In this document: piece by piece, positions 50,280-59,694 of the stretch
Numbering within the stretch: position 1 is the stretch's first letter
Layout of the letters: every line of letters begins with the position of its first letter
From: Anaerohalosphaera lusitana
Lineage (GTDB): Bacteria > Planctomycetota > Phycisphaerae > Sedimentisphaerales > Anaerohalosphaeraceae
Length of the DNA: 64,000 nucleotides
Assembly (NCBI RefSeq): GCF_002007645.1
Contig: NZ_CP019791.1
Coordinates: forward strand, 1,302,001-1,366,000
Direction of reading: 5' to 3'
The notes under the pieces: generated by a model
Told to the model about the DNA's origin: nothing
The model's input: only the letters and a program-made list of their open reading frames with translations
Databases searched by the model: none
Program-made: the position numbers and the translations under genes

Positions 50280-51866
50280 TTGAAACGTAAACTTTTCTGG
50301 ACAGCGGGGACAGTCGTGATAACAGCGGTAATAGTCGTTCTGGTGATCATTCTGGTGAAGTATGTCGCGGGGCCCGAGATCGTCCGGAGCAAGGCGGCGG
50401 GCGAGATCGGCAAGATGTGGGGCGGTCCCGTGAGGGTGGAGGGAGTTACGTTCAATTATACCGAGCCCATCCTGGTCGAGAATATAGTGCTTTCGGATGA
50501 ACAGGGCAGGGAGTGGGTGGCCTTGAGGGGTATAACTGTGGAACTGGAAGGGTTGCTGCGCGGGAAGACGGGGATCCGGGGCGTGGAGGTTGATGAGCTG
50601 GTCGGTGATGTTTATGTAGACGGCAGGCAGGTTAATGCGCCGCTGAAACCTGGGGGCGAGGAGAAGAAAGAGAAGGCAAAGCCTGCCCGGATCGATCATG
50701 TGCGTATCAAGGATGGGGAGCTTCGGCTGCATACGGAGAAGGGGGATGAGGCGTTTTATGATGATCTGAGTTTGATGGCGGAGCGGACAGCGGATCGGTA
50801 TGAGATAAATTTTGAGCAGAAGCGGACGGAAATGGGGGATTATGCACTGGTTAAGGGAACAGCAGGTTTGGGGGGGGATAGTCCGGATGTTGATCTGCGA
50901 TGGGAGGGTGAGCGTGCGTTGACGCCAGTTGAGGCGGAGCTGCTGTTGGGGCTTTTCGAGGTGGACTGGGTGGAGACTGTTGAGGGCGGTGCAAAGTGGG
51001 GTTTTGATCTGCGGGGTAAGATCGCGGAGCTGGAGAAGGGGCTGATCGAGGGCAGGGGTGAGATTAAGGATCTGCGGCTTGTGGGGCGTGAGGATGTTTT
51101 GATAGACGGCGGCAGTTTTATTATAGAGGGTAACAACGACAGGTTCGAGATCCGCGACGGCAAGGCGAATTTCTGCTGCGGATCCCTGGATTATAACGGG
51201 TACGTTCGGCCGGGTGGGGAGCATTTTGCTGAGCATGGCGGGGTTGTCAAGCTGACGAATCTGGACCTGAAGCAACTGGGTGCGAATGTGCCGAATGTGC
51301 GCGAGTTCAGCCAGGGGAGCGGTAATTTCAGGTGTGAGTATTCGATGCAGGGCGGTGCGATGGAGACGCTGAGCGGGGACGGGGCGCTGATGCTGGAGGA
51401 TGCGGATCTCGGGTCGATGCCTATCATTTCTGCTATATTCAAGACGCTGGGGCTTGGGTCGTTCGACCCGCTGGCCAGCGCGGATGTTGCGACGCAGTTT
51501 ACGGCAGAGGGGCCTGTGTTGACGTTTCAGAAGGGTCAGGTGGGCAGTTCTCTTGCAGCGGTGAATATGCAGGAGGGCGGGACGATCAATATGCAGACGA
51601 AGCATATGGACTTTTATGTGGTGGGGACCGTGCTTGGCGAGGTTGAGGACTTTTTTGGGAAGCTGCCGATCGCTGAGTTGTTCGTGGAGGCTAAGGGTAA
51701 GCTGACGCGGCTGCGGGTCGAGGGAAAGTGGACGGACCCGCCGATGGAGCTGATAAGCAAGCAGCCGCTGGAGGACGTGGGTGAGGCGACGCTGGGGTTC
51801 TTTAAGGGCGTGCTGGATACGGGCGGTGATCTTGGCAAGGGCGTGCTGGATGTGCTGGGGTTTTAG
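50280..51866 (+). CDS. AsmA-like inner-membrane-anchored protein
   Basis: The 528-residue protein has one N-terminal membrane helix (WTAGTVVITAVIVVLVIILV) and a long beta-rich periplasmic part typical of AsmA/TamB-type proteins. Recognisable features are VRVEGVTFNYTEPILVENI near the N-terminus and the C-terminal AsmA-like LSGDGALMLEDADLGSMPI region. Such proteins form hydrophobic grooves thought to move phospholipid between membranes. The phospholipid operon that follows on the opposite strand fits this setting. AAGGCGGGGCAGAG precedes its start; the first codon may be TTG or the ATG one step off. Confidence 0.75.
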   Translation: MKRKLFWTAGTVVITAVIVVLVIILVKYVAGPEIVRSKAAGEIGKMWGGPVRVEGVTFNYTEPILVENIVLSDEQGREWVALRGITVELEGLLRGKTGIRGVEVDELVGDVYVDGRQVNAPLKPGGEEKKEKAKPARIDHVRIKDGELRLHTEKGDEAFYDDLSLMAERTADRYEINFEQKRTEMGDYALVKGTAGLGGDSPDVDLRWEGERALTPVEAELLLGLFEVDWVETVEGGAKWGFDLRGKIAELEKGLIEGRGEIKDLRLVGREDVLIDGGSFIIEGNNDRFEIRDGKANFCCGSLDYNGYVRPGGEHFAEHGGVVKLTNLDLKQLGANVPNVREFSQGSGNFRCEYSMQGGAMETLSGDGALMLEDADLGSMPIISAIFKTLGLGSFDPLASADVATQFTAEGPVLTFQKGQVGSSLAAVNMQEGGTINMQTKHMDFYVVGTVLGEVEDFFGKLPIAELFVEAKGKLTRLRVEGKWTDPPMELISKQPLEDVGEATLGFFKGVLDTGGDLGKGVLDVLGF

Positions 51867-51883
51867 GGGGAGGGGATGCGGCC

Positions 51884-51937
51884 AGCGTTGCGTGGTCACT
51901 CGCGGCTTAGTCGCCGCTAGCGTATGTTATTTTTTTA
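51884..51937 (+). repeat. Dispersed repeat, family C
   Basis: AGCGTTGCGTGGTCACTCGC is followed by GCGGC...GCCGC, a hairpin, and then a T-run. It sits between convergent genes and could terminate both. Confidence 0.75.
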
Positions 51938-52576
51938 GTCCCAAGGTTTGAAATTGCCCTGTTCGGCCAGACCCTGCATCGTCTGGTTAAGGCTCTTCAT
52001 AAAGGTGTTTCGGTTGCCTTGCCAATAGATGGGCGGGCCGATGAAAATATCGCAGTAGAAGGGTACGAGCAGAAAATCGCCTTTGGGCAGTGCCTTTCCG
52101 AGCCCGTGGCAGAAAATGGGAACGACCGGGATTTCGGGAAATCTTTTTGAAAGGTGAGCAATGCCTGTCTTGAAGTTTTCCAGTTTTTCAGGTTCGCCAC
52201 GGGTGCCTTCGGGGTAAAGGATCAGGCTTTGGCCTTTTTTTAAAGCCTGGGAACAGCTTGCGAGCGGGTCAAGCCGGACCGATCTGATTTCTCTTTGAAC
52301 CGGTACGATCTGTATTATATTGTCGGCAAACCAGCGGCGGAGGCGGCTCTTGTAGAAGTAGTCTGTTGCAGCGACCGGGCGTGTTTCCTGTATCCGCTTA
52401 AAGGGGAAAAGGCTCATCAGGACCATCGTGTCCAGGTGGCTGTTGTGGTTTGCCACAAGGATCATCTGTTTGTGCTTGTGCAGCCGGGAGCGGTCGCGGA
52501 TGTTGAGTCCCAGCACGACGAGCACGAGCGGCTTGATGAGGACCTGGAACCAGATGTAGCGCAGAACTGTTTTCAT
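51935..52576 (-). CDS. Lysophospholipid acyltransferase (PlsC family)
   Basis: The 213-residue protein has the acyltransferase motifs NHNSHLD (H-x4-D, about residues 44-50) and YPEGTRGEPEKL (about 120-131), and later IPVVPIF. It adds an acyl chain to a lysophospholipid at the inner membrane. It is the third gene of an operon with ynbA-like and cdsA-like genes. Confidence 0.88.
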   Translation of the reverse strand: MKTVLRYIWFQVLIKPLVLVVLGLNIRDRSRLHKHKQMILVANHNSHLDTMVLMSLFPFKRIQETRPVAATDYFYKSRLRRWFADNIIQIVPVQREIRSVRLDPLASCSQALKKGQSLILYPEGTRGEPEKLENFKTGIAHLSKRFPEIPVVPIFCHGLGKALPKGDFLLVPFYCDIFIGPPIYWQGNRNTFMKSLNQTMQGLAEQGNFKPWD

Positions 52577-52588
52577 TATTTCATACTA

Positions 52589-53533
52589 TCATGTGCAGAA
52601 ATAGCGGACGAAGTGCAGGAACAGCGGGGCGGTGAATGTGAGGCTGTCGATGCGGTCGAGGATTCCGCCGTGGCCCGGAAGGAACGAGCCGGAGTCCTTG
52701 ATCTTCAGGTCGCGCTTGAGGGCGGAGATGGTAATGTCGCCGAAGAAGCCGGCGAGGCCGATGATGATGCCGGCAAATATCGAATGAATGAGATTCATCG
52801 GGGTCAGATATGGAGCGAGCAGGACCGCGAGAACCGTTGTAGTTGCGACGCCTCCTATAAGGCCTGCCCATGTTTTGCCCGGACTTATTTGCGGGACGAC
52901 TTTTCTTTTTCCGAAGCTTTTGCCCCAGATGTACTGTGCGACGTCGTTGATCTGGGTCAGGAACAGCAGATAGAAGACGAGAGTTTGACCAGATACCTGC
53001 GGATGATCCGGTGTTGTTACGAGAAAGAGGCCCGCAATGTGGCTGAGGCTGAAGACGGTGGCCATCATGCCCCAGTGGATGGTTCCCGCGGAGCGTAGAA
53101 AACCGTCTGTGCGGCCGACGAGTACGAGGCGGAGGCCGGTGAGAAGGAACATGTATACGGGGATGAAGATTATGAACATGCCGTACCAGCCGATGTGAAT
53201 CCAACAGTACTGTACGGGTACGGCGATGTATGCCCAGAGGAGTACCCTTCTGTCTACTCGCCGGGTGGGGATGAGCGAGAAGTATTCTTTCATAGCGAGG
53301 AAGCTTACGAATGCCATGAAGATGACGAAAAAGCCTTTGCCAAGCAGAAGTGCGGCTGCGAAGAAAAATGCGATGTACCACCATGTTTTGATCCGCTGCT
53401 GTAGATTGGAGTAGTCCTTTTGCGGGTTCCGATGTTTCAGGATGGCGGCGGTTGTGCCGGCGATGAGGAGGACAAGGAATATGCCGGCGAACGCGATTAG
53501 AAGGTGCATGTTGGTGTTTATGAATTCAGTCAT
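52589..53533 (-). CDS. ynbB: Phosphatidate cytidylyltransferase (CdsA/YnbB-like)
   Basis: The 314-residue protein has about eight membrane helices and the CdsA C-terminal signature SALKRDLKIKDSGSFLPGHG followed by GILDRIDSL, which holds the Asp residues for metal binding. It makes CDP-diacylglycerol from CTP and phosphatidate. Its start overlaps the stop of the ynbA-like gene by four bases, and a plsC-like gene follows after 12 bases, so substrate and product enzymes are encoded together. Confidence 0.9.
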   Translation of the reverse strand: MTEFINTNMHLLIAFAGIFLVLLIAGTTAAILKHRNPQKDYSNLQQRIKTWWYIAFFFAAALLLGKGFFVIFMAFVSFLAMKEYFSLIPTRRVDRRVLLWAYIAVPVQYCWIHIGWYGMFIIFIPVYMFLLTGLRLVLVGRTDGFLRSAGTIHWGMMATVFSLSHIAGLFLVTTPDHPQVSGQTLVFYLLFLTQINDVAQYIWGKSFGKRKVVPQISPGKTWAGLIGGVATTTVLAVLLAPYLTPMNLIHSIFAGIIIGLAGFFGDITISALKRDLKIKDSGSFLPGHGGILDRIDSLTFTAPLFLHFVRYFCT

Positions 53534-54135
53534 TTGACCTCCTGCAGGGCTTTGCGGATTCGGTTACAGATCGTGAGAATCAGGGCAGCGAGGATGATCC
53601 ATAGTATGATGCTGCACCATGCGCCGGTTGGTACGCCCACGGCAAGCACAAGACCGATAATGCCGAAGACGAATGCGCGGTCACTTTTGCCCATGGGGCC
53701 CTCGTAACGGCGTGAAGCTTTGATCTGGACGGCGACGACGCCGGTCATTTCGGTTAGTGCCGCCAGGAGGACGAGCACTATCACAAGGATGGGATTGAAG
53801 TGGGGAATTGCTGCGAAAGGCAGGTAGAGGGCGGTGTCTGATATGACGTCGCCGAGTTCGTTGAGAAAGGCGCCGAGATCGCTTTTCATGTCGTGTTCGC
53901 GGGCGAGCATGCCGTCGATGGCATTGAGGGCCATGCGGATAAAGAGGAATATGGGCAGAGCGAGCAGGACGAGTCGATTTTCGTGCCAGCGGTAGATAGC
54001 GAGCCCCACGGCGATGGAGAGGACGGCTGCGGCTGTGGTCACCTGGTTGGGCGTTATGCCGATCCGGGCGAGTGAGTTGGTTATGGGCCGGAGAAGATTC
54101 TGGAATGCTGGTTTGATGTCATAAATGCTGGGCAA
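53530..54135 (-). CDS. ynbA: CDP-alcohol phosphatidyltransferase, YnbA-like
   Basis: The 201-residue protein has about six membrane helices and the CDP-alcohol phosphatidyltransferase motif, seen as N71-x2-D74-G-x2-AR-x8-G-x3-N92-x3-D96. The usual motif has Asp at all four positions; here the first and third are Asn. From memory, Escherichia coli YnbA has the same Asn pattern (MALNALDGMLARE, then ILNETGD), so this is a subfamily trait rather than decay. The alcohol acceptor is unknown. Confidence 0.88.
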   Translation of the reverse strand: MPSIYDIKPAFQNLLRPITNSLARIGITPNQVTTAAAVLSIAVGLAIYRWHENRLVLLALPIFLFIRMALNAIDGMLAREHDMKSDLGAFLNELGDVISDTALYLPFAAIPHFNPILVIVLVLLAALTEMTGVVAVQIKASRRYEGPMGKSDRAFVFGIIGLVLAVGVPTGAWCSIILWIILAALILTICNRIRKALQEVK

Positions 54136-54283
54136 TTTTGGGCTCCCGAAAACTGGTTACGCTTTATCCGGGTGCATTATACAGTTTTTAAAAAGGATGT
54201 CGACCAGATTTTATGGGTATGCGGCTTAACAAGAAGTCTTTTGGTATAGTGTGAAATTTGGTATCGCATGATAATAATTCATG

Positions 54284-54316
54284 AAAAAAGGGCAGGTCCT
54301 TTCGGGCCTGCCCTTT
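54284..54316 (-). terminator. Terminator of the pyruvate phosphate dikinase gene
   Basis: On the minus strand AAAGGGCAGGCCC pairs with GGACCTGCCCTTT around a GAAA loop and is followed by a T-run. The stem is 13 base pairs with one G-U pair. It lies 20 bases after the stop. Confidence 0.85.
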
Positions 54317-54335
54317 GAGTTTGGCGGTTAAGTGA

Positions 54336-57047
54336 TTAACCGTTCTTTACTACTGCCTGTGCTGCTGCGAGGCGTGCGATCGGTACCCTGAAAGGAGAGC
54401 AGGATACATAGTCGAGACCTACGCGGTGGCAGAAGTCGATCGAGCTTGGTTCGCCGCCGTGTTCGCCGCAGATACCGCACTTGAGAGTCTTGCGGGTTTC
54501 GCGACCGAGCTTGACGCCCATCTCGACGAGCTTACCGACGCCGTTCTGGTCCAGAGCCTGGAACGGATCGACGGCGTAGATGCCCTTGTTGACGTATTCA
54601 GCAAGGAACTTGCCTGCGTCGTCACGAGAGAAGCCCATAGCCATCTGAGTGAGGTCATTTGTGCCGAAGCTGAAGAACTGAGCTTCTTCTGCAACTTCGT
54701 CAGCGGTCAGAGCCGCTCTTGGTATCTCGATCATCGTACCGACGAGGTAGCTGATGCGAGTGCCCTTTTCCTTGAAGACCTGCTTGATCTCGTCTACGAC
54801 TTCTTCCTTGACGAGCTTGAGCTCATCGACGGAGCCGATCAGCGGGATCATGATCTCAGGCTTGACAGTCTTCTTCTGCTTCTTGACGTTGAGAGCGGCT
54901 TCAATGATGGCACGTGCCTGCATCCTGTAGATGGCAGGGTAGGTGACCGCGAGGCGAACACCACGGTGGCCGAGCATCGGGTTGAATTCGTGCAGCTTTT
55001 CAACTTCGGCTTTAACGCGTGAAGGCTTGACCTTGAGCTGCTTTGCCATCTCGGACTGTGAAGCCTTGTCCTGGGGCAGGAATTCGTGCAGCGGGGGATC
55101 GAGCAGACGTACGGTTACTGGCTTTGGAGCCATAGCCTTGAAGATGCCCTCGAAGTCCTTACGCTGGTAAGGCAGGAGCTTCTTGAGTGCGCCTTCGAAC
55201 TGCTTTTTGGTGTCCTTGTATTCCTTCTTGATCTCGGTCTCTTCCTTCTTGGTAAGAGCTTCGTCAAGACGTGTGAGCATTGCAGCGTAGTCTTCAGCAG
55301 CAAGGATCATCTGACGTACAGGCCAGATGCGTTTGCCTTCGAAGAACATGTGCTCGGTACGGCAAAGGCCGATACCTTCTGCACCAAATTCGCGAGCTCT
55401 CTTTGCGTCTTCAGGGGTGTCAGCGTTAGTGCGAACGCCAAGCTTGCGGACCTTGTCGCAGATCTTCATGAACTTGCCGAAGTCGCCGCTGAGTTCCGGT
55501 TCGACGGTCGGGACCTGGCCCTTCATGAGCTGGCCTGTGGAACCGTCGAGACTTACGAAGTCACCCTGCTTGACGGTGAGCTTGCCGCAAGTGAACTTTT
55601 TGGTCTTGTAGTTGATCTCGACAGCGTCAACACCGGCGACGCAGCACTTACCCATGCCGCGAGCAACAACAGCAGCGTGCGAAGTCATGCCGCCGCGGGC
55701 CGTGAGGATACCTTTTGCGACAGCCATGCCGCCGATATCTTCCGGGCTGGTCTCGATCCTGACGAGGATCACGTCTTTGCCCTTCTTTGCCCACTCTTCA
55801 GCGGTGTCGGCATCGAAGACGACCTGACCTACTGCTGCGCCTGGAGAGGCGGGCAGACCGGTCGCAATGACGTCGCGTTTTGCCTTTGCGTCGAAGTGCG
55901 GGTGCAGCAGATGGTCGAGCTGTTCTGGTGTTACGCGTGTGACAGCTTCCTTCTGCGGGATGAGTTTTTCGCGAACCATATCGGTTGCGATCTTGATAGC
56001 GGCCGCTGCTGTGCGCTTACCGTTACGAGTCTGGAGCAGGTAGAGCTTGTCTTCCTGAACAGTGAACTCGATGTCCTGCATGTCCTTGTAGTGCTTTTCG
56101 AGCCTGGACATGATGGTGGTGAGCTCTTTGTAGGCCGGGGGCATTTCCTTCTTGAGGTTCTTGAGAGGTTCCGGCGTGCGGATACCTGCGACGACGTCTT
56201 CGCCCTGTGCGTTGCGGAGGAATTCGCCGTAGAACTCTTTCTTACCGGTGGATGGGTTACGAGTGAAGCAAACACCAGTTGCACAGTCTTCGCCCATGTT
56301 GCCGAATACCATAGCCTGTACGTTAACGGCTGTACCGAGCAGACCCGTGATGTTGTTGAGTTCACGATACTTTGCAGCACGTGGAGTGTTCCACGAACCG
56401 AATACCGCGTCAATAGACTTCGTGAGCTGATCGAACGGATCCTGCGGGAAGTTCTGCTTAACTTCCTTCTTGTAGATCTTTTTGTAGTCTTCTACAACAG
56501 CCTTGAGCTGGTCGGCTGACAGTTCGTTGTCGTTCTTGACGCCGGCCTTTTGCTTGGCTGTATGGAGAGCCTTTTCGAACTTCTCGTGATGGCAACCCAT
56601 TACAACGTCACCGAACATATCGATGAAACGACGATAGATGTCGTATGCGAAGCGTGGGTTGTCGGTCTTTTCGATGATGCCTTCGACGACTTCATCATTG
56701 AGACCGAGGTTCAGGACGGTGTCCATCATACCGGGCATAGACACTGCCGCACCGGAGCGAACACTGACCAGGAGAGGCTTTTTGGGGTCACCGAACTTGA
56801 GGCCCATAGCCTTCTCGAGTTTCTTTACGTTTGTGTCGACTTCCTTGCGAAGTCCTGCCGGCCACTTGCCTTTGTTTTCATAGTATTCTTTGCAAACGTT
56901 GGTGGCGATAGTGAAGCCTGCCGGAACAGGTACACCAATGCTAGTCATCTCAGCGAGATTGGCGCCCTTGCCGCCCAGCAGGTTCTTCATGGAAGCATCG
57001 CCTTCGGCTTTGCCGTTTCCAAAGAAATAAACCCGTTTCTCTGCCAT
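54336..57047 (-). CDS. ppdK: Pyruvate, phosphate dikinase
   Basis: The 903-residue enzyme has the N-terminal ATP-grasp domain (LLGGKGANLAEMTSIGVPVP). The swivelling domain carries the catalytic histidine in GGMTSHAAVVARGMGKC (about residue 453). The C-terminal barrel has GAEGIGLCRTEHMFFEG, and near the end CGICGEHGGEPSSI with the conserved Cys. It interconverts pyruvate, ATP and phosphate with phosphoenolpyruvate, AMP and pyrophosphate. Length and motifs are normal. GGAG lies upstream of the ATG. It is probably monocistronic. Confidence 0.96.
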   Translation of the reverse strand: MAEKRVYFFGNGKAEGDASMKNLLGGKGANLAEMTSIGVPVPAGFTIATNVCKEYYENKGKWPAGLRKEVDTNVKKLEKAMGLKFGDPKKPLLVSVRSGAAVSMPGMMDTVLNLGLNDEVVEGIIEKTDNPRFAYDIYRRFIDMFGDVVMGCHHEKFEKALHTAKQKAGVKNDNELSADQLKAVVEDYKKIYKKEVKQNFPQDPFDQLTKSIDAVFGSWNTPRAAKYRELNNITGLLGTAVNVQAMVFGNMGEDCATGVCFTRNPSTGKKEFYGEFLRNAQGEDVVAGIRTPEPLKNLKKEMPPAYKELTTIMSRLEKHYKDMQDIEFTVQEDKLYLLQTRNGKRTAAAAIKIATDMVREKLIPQKEAVTRVTPEQLDHLLHPHFDAKAKRDVIATGLPASPGAAVGQVVFDADTAEEWAKKGKDVILVRIETSPEDIGGMAVAKGILTARGGMTSHAAVVARGMGKCCVAGVDAVEINYKTKKFTCGKLTVKQGDFVSLDGSTGQLMKGQVPTVEPELSGDFGKFMKICDKVRKLGVRTNADTPEDAKRAREFGAEGIGLCRTEHMFFEGKRIWPVRQMILAAEDYAAMLTRLDEALTKKEETEIKKEYKDTKKQFEGALKKLLPYQRKDFEGIFKAMAPKPVTVRLLDPPLHEFLPQDKASQSEMAKQLKVKPSRVKAEVEKLHEFNPMLGHRGVRLAVTYPAIYRMQARAIIEAALNVKKQKKTVKPEIMIPLIGSVDELKLVKEEVVDEIKQVFKEKGTRISYLVGTMIEIPRAALTADEVAEEAQFFSFGTNDLTQMAMGFSRDDAGKFLAEYVNKGIYAVDPFQALDQNGVGKLVEMGVKLGRETRKTLKCGICGEHGGEPSSIDFCHRVGLDYVSCSPFRVPIARLAAAQAVVKNG

Positions 57048-57389
57048 TATTCAAATCTCCAATAAAGTAAATGAAAGTTTGTTCTCAAACACTCCGCGTG
57101 TTCAGAAATCTTTTTACCGCAGCGCTTTTTGTTTTTGCGACTTTGCTTTCTGTCAGCGTCGGGCGGGACAAACTTTGTGACCGTGCCGACTTCGTGCTCG
57201 AACTTCAGTTGCTGATTTTGCCGCAAACCCTTAGGACCATTCCCGCAGAACGGTGCTAAAGGGCTTTGAATATATGGCAGAGTTGGAGATATGTCAACCT
57301 TGAAAAGGCTGGACGTGGGGAGTGAAGCGCATTTTTTGCGGAATTATTGAAGAATCGTTTTCGACTTTGCGCCCGTGCGGCGCGAGATG
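57048..57389. other. Leader/promoter region of ppdK
   Basis: I see no gene. A plus-strand frame of 62 codons (57071-57259) lacks a ribosome site and has no recognisable features. The stretch should contain the minus-strand ppdK promoter, which I could not place confidently. Confidence 0.5.
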
Positions 57390-58085
57390 TTACGAATGTG
57401 ACTTTTCGTGGGCGTCATTTTTCTTTGTCATGCGCCCCCGGCAGCGGTCGCAGTCGCAGGCCTGGACGAGACGGAGAGGACTTGCTCCGAGAAGAGTTTT
57501 TGATTCGGCAAGCTTTGCACCTTTGGCTTCCATCTGCCTGTTCGCTATCTCGGCTGTATCTTTGTTGTGGTAGCCGAGGCAGTCGGTGAGAACTGTGACG
57601 TGTTTTCTTCTGGCGAGCAGTCCGATGGCGGTTTTCTTTATAGCTTCTTCGTTGAGTGCACCCATGAGAATGTATTCGTCGGCTTTGAGTTCGCTGAGGA
57701 TTCTGTCTGCGCGCGGCTCATCGAACGGATTTGGTGAACGTTTTTCAAGGATGATCTGATCGCATCGCGTGAAAATATCTCGGGGCAGATCGGTGCTTCC
57801 GTCGGCCTGGAAGCTGACGTGATTTTCGCGGGTTGTGTATGAGAGTTTTTCGTGGCCCGAGGTTCCGGGGATGCAGAACTGGTGCGAAGTGTCGATAGGT
57901 GTCCAGATAGTTGAGATCATGCGCACGTTTTTCAATCTTGCCCACGCTACGACTCGCCGGATGTTGATGAGTACCCTGCGATGGTTTCTAATCGGCGCTT
58001 TGCCGTCGGCAAGAAAGAAATCTTTCTGTGTGTCGACGTCTATAAGGACCCGTCTTCTCCTCAGGGTGATCACAGGTCGTATCAT
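57390..58085 (-). CDS. Isochorismatase-fold (cysteine hydrolase-like) protein lacking the catalytic cysteine
   Basis: The 231-residue protein has the isochorismatase fold. The catalytic Asp (D18 in LIDVDTQKDFF) and Lys (K115 in IILEKRSPNPF) are present, but the position of the nucleophilic Cys (usually G-x4-x-C-V) is A148 in MGALNEEAIKKTA. A C-terminal Cys cluster (CDCDRC) is an added feature that might bind metal. It may be a non-catalytic relative or use other chemistry. There is no close neighbour in the same operon. Confidence 0.8.
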   Translation of the reverse strand: MIRPVITLRRRRVLIDVDTQKDFFLADGKAPIRNHRRVLINIRRVVAWARLKNVRMISTIWTPIDTSHQFCIPGTSGHEKLSYTTRENHVSFQADGSTDLPRDIFTRCDQIILEKRSPNPFDEPRADRILSELKADEYILMGALNEEAIKKTAIGLLARRKHVTVLTDCLGYHNKDTAEIANRQMEAKGAKLAESKTLLGASPLRLVQACDCDRCRGRMTKKNDAHEKSHS

Positions 58086-58315
58086 GAGTTACCTTTCTCA
58101 TACAGACAAATCTACTTCACATTGTTGTACGCATCGCATGGAGTCTGGTTCTATCAATATGCTATCGAACCGCAGAGTGCTTGACTTTAGATGGTTGAGC
58201 TGGCAAAATGTTCGGTTTTCGGTATTGAAGCCAAAGACTTTTTTGCTTTTCGACGGCTGTATGTAAATAGCGGTTTGTGGTCAGGCGTTATGCTGTTTTT
58301 GATGTTAATTAGATT

Positions 58316-58945
58316 GTGATCATGCGGAAAATAAACGATTACCCCGATGTTTCATTAACTAGCGAAGAACTGGACGGGCGGCTCAATTTTAAGGATATTT
58401 TCGGACGCAATGGTGCGGTGCATCTTGAGATAGGCAGCGGGAAGGGGACCTTTCTGGTCCATCAGGCAAAGGCCCAGCCGGGGGTGAATTTTCTGGGGAT
58501 CGAGTGGGCGAATAAGTATTACTGTCATGCGGTCGACAGAATTGGCAGGTGGGGGTTGGACAACGTCCGAATAACAAGGGCGGATGCGGCTCAGTTTTTG
58601 CGTGAGCATGTGGCGGACGAGTCGCTGGATTGCCTGCATCTTTATTTTCCGGATCCGTGGCCGAAGAAGCGGCATCATAAGAGACGGTTCTTCAATGCGA
58701 AGAACATGGACGAGGTTTTGCGGTGTCTGGTGCCGGGCGGCAGGGTGAATGTCGCAACTGACCACGCGGGCTATTTTTCGCAGATGGAGGAGGTTACGCA
58801 GGGGCTTGGTGATCGTATCGAGCGGGTGGAGTTTGTGCGGGCAGCGGGTGCTGAAGACGGCGAGATGGTGGGGACAAACTATGAGCGCAAATATGCTGAG
58901 GAAGGTCGGCAGACATTTACGCTTGCGTTTTTGAAAGCAGAGTGA
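58316..58945 (+). CDS. trmB: tRNA (guanine-N7-)-methyltransferase
   Basis: The 209-residue protein has the SAM-binding motif AVHLEIGSGKGTFLVHQA and FLGIEWANKYY. The TrmB signature LYFPDPWPKKRHHKRR is followed by VATDHAGYF. It methylates G46 in the tRNA variable loop. GTG 58316 and ATG 58322 are both possible starts; ATG is more likely. Confidence 0.95.
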   Translation: MIMRKINDYPDVSLTSEELDGRLNFKDIFGRNGAVHLEIGSGKGTFLVHQAKAQPGVNFLGIEWANKYYCHAVDRIGRWGLDNVRITRADAAQFLREHVADESLDCLHLYFPDPWPKKRHHKRRFFNAKNMDEVLRCLVPGGRVNVATDHAGYFSQMEEVTQGLGDRIERVEFVRAAGAEDGEMVGTNYERKYAEEGRQTFTLAFLKAE

Positions 58946-58980
58946 AGCTAGTTCGTTTTGCCGGTTGCGTCAGAGCGGAT

Positions 58981-59289
58981 TCAGGCAACTTGTGTCGATC
59001 TGGATTGCTTGACGCTGGAACGATCCTTGCGGTCGGGCCTTTTGGAACTTTTCACGTGGGGCAGGCCGAATGTGCAGCCGCGTGAGGTTATGTGCTGTAC
59101 GAAATCGTAAGCAGTATCGTACTGGTGTTCGGCGACTTTAAGGGTGCTGTGCATTGGCGTGTCGGCTGGATCCGCGGTAATCACTTGGGCGTCGATCGAT
59201 TTCTTGTTAAGGAGTTTGAGGAGACGCTCAAGCAACTCTCGATCGTCACTTTTAGCGATTGTGATATATTTCGGGTGGTTGTTTTTCAT
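58981..59289 (-). CDS. Small hypothetical protein
   Basis: The 102-residue protein begins MKNNHPKYITIAKSDDRELL, a beta-alpha start that faintly resembles DUF2007-type signal proteins, and ends in a basic Ser/Lys/Arg tail. AGGGGG precedes the chosen ATG (59289). I do not recognise a definite family. It is convergent with trmB. Confidence 0.6.
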   Translation of the reverse strand: MKNNHPKYITIAKSDDRELLERLLKLLNKKSIDAQVITADPADTPMHSTLKVAEHQYDTAYDFVQHITSRGCTFGLPHVKSSKRPDRKDRSSVKQSRSTQVA

Positions 59290-59503
59290 AAAGCCCCCTG
59301 GCAAAACAGATTCTTAGTGCGGTTTTATCCGCATTTGCTGGCAGGTTATACGAGGGGGTGGGGGAAGTGGTTCGATAAATTTGGGGGATTCCCCGATGAC
59401 ATTATGCTTGCTGAAGTGCAATAAAGTCTGAATTTTTTACTATATATTGCTTGCAATGGCAGCATTAGTTGGGTAATTTATGCGAACATCGACATTTTTG
59501 AGC

Positions 59504-59576
59504 GGTCAGGTAGCTCAGTTGGTAGAGCAACGGATTGAAAATCCGTGTGTCGGCGGTTCAAATCCGCCCCTGACCA
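59504..59576 (+). tRNA. tRNA-Phe (anticodon GAA)
   Basis: The 73-base gene has the acceptor stem GGTCAGG/CCTGACC with discriminator A. The D arm is AGCTCAGTTGGTAGAGC, the anticodon stem ACGGATTGAAAATCCGT contains GAA, and the T arm is GGCGGTTCAAATCCGCC. CCA is not encoded. An integrase gene starts 119 bases downstream, so the 3' end of the tRNA is the likely attachment site of the element that follows. Confidence 0.97.
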
Positions 59577-59694
59577 TGATCATAAGCCTTTGTAAGCAAA
59601 GTACTTACAGAGGCTTTTTCTTTTGGCCTTTCCTCTTCTTTTCGTGCCCTATAACCTTTTTTATAACTTTTGTTATGGGTCAAGGAGCACTGAA

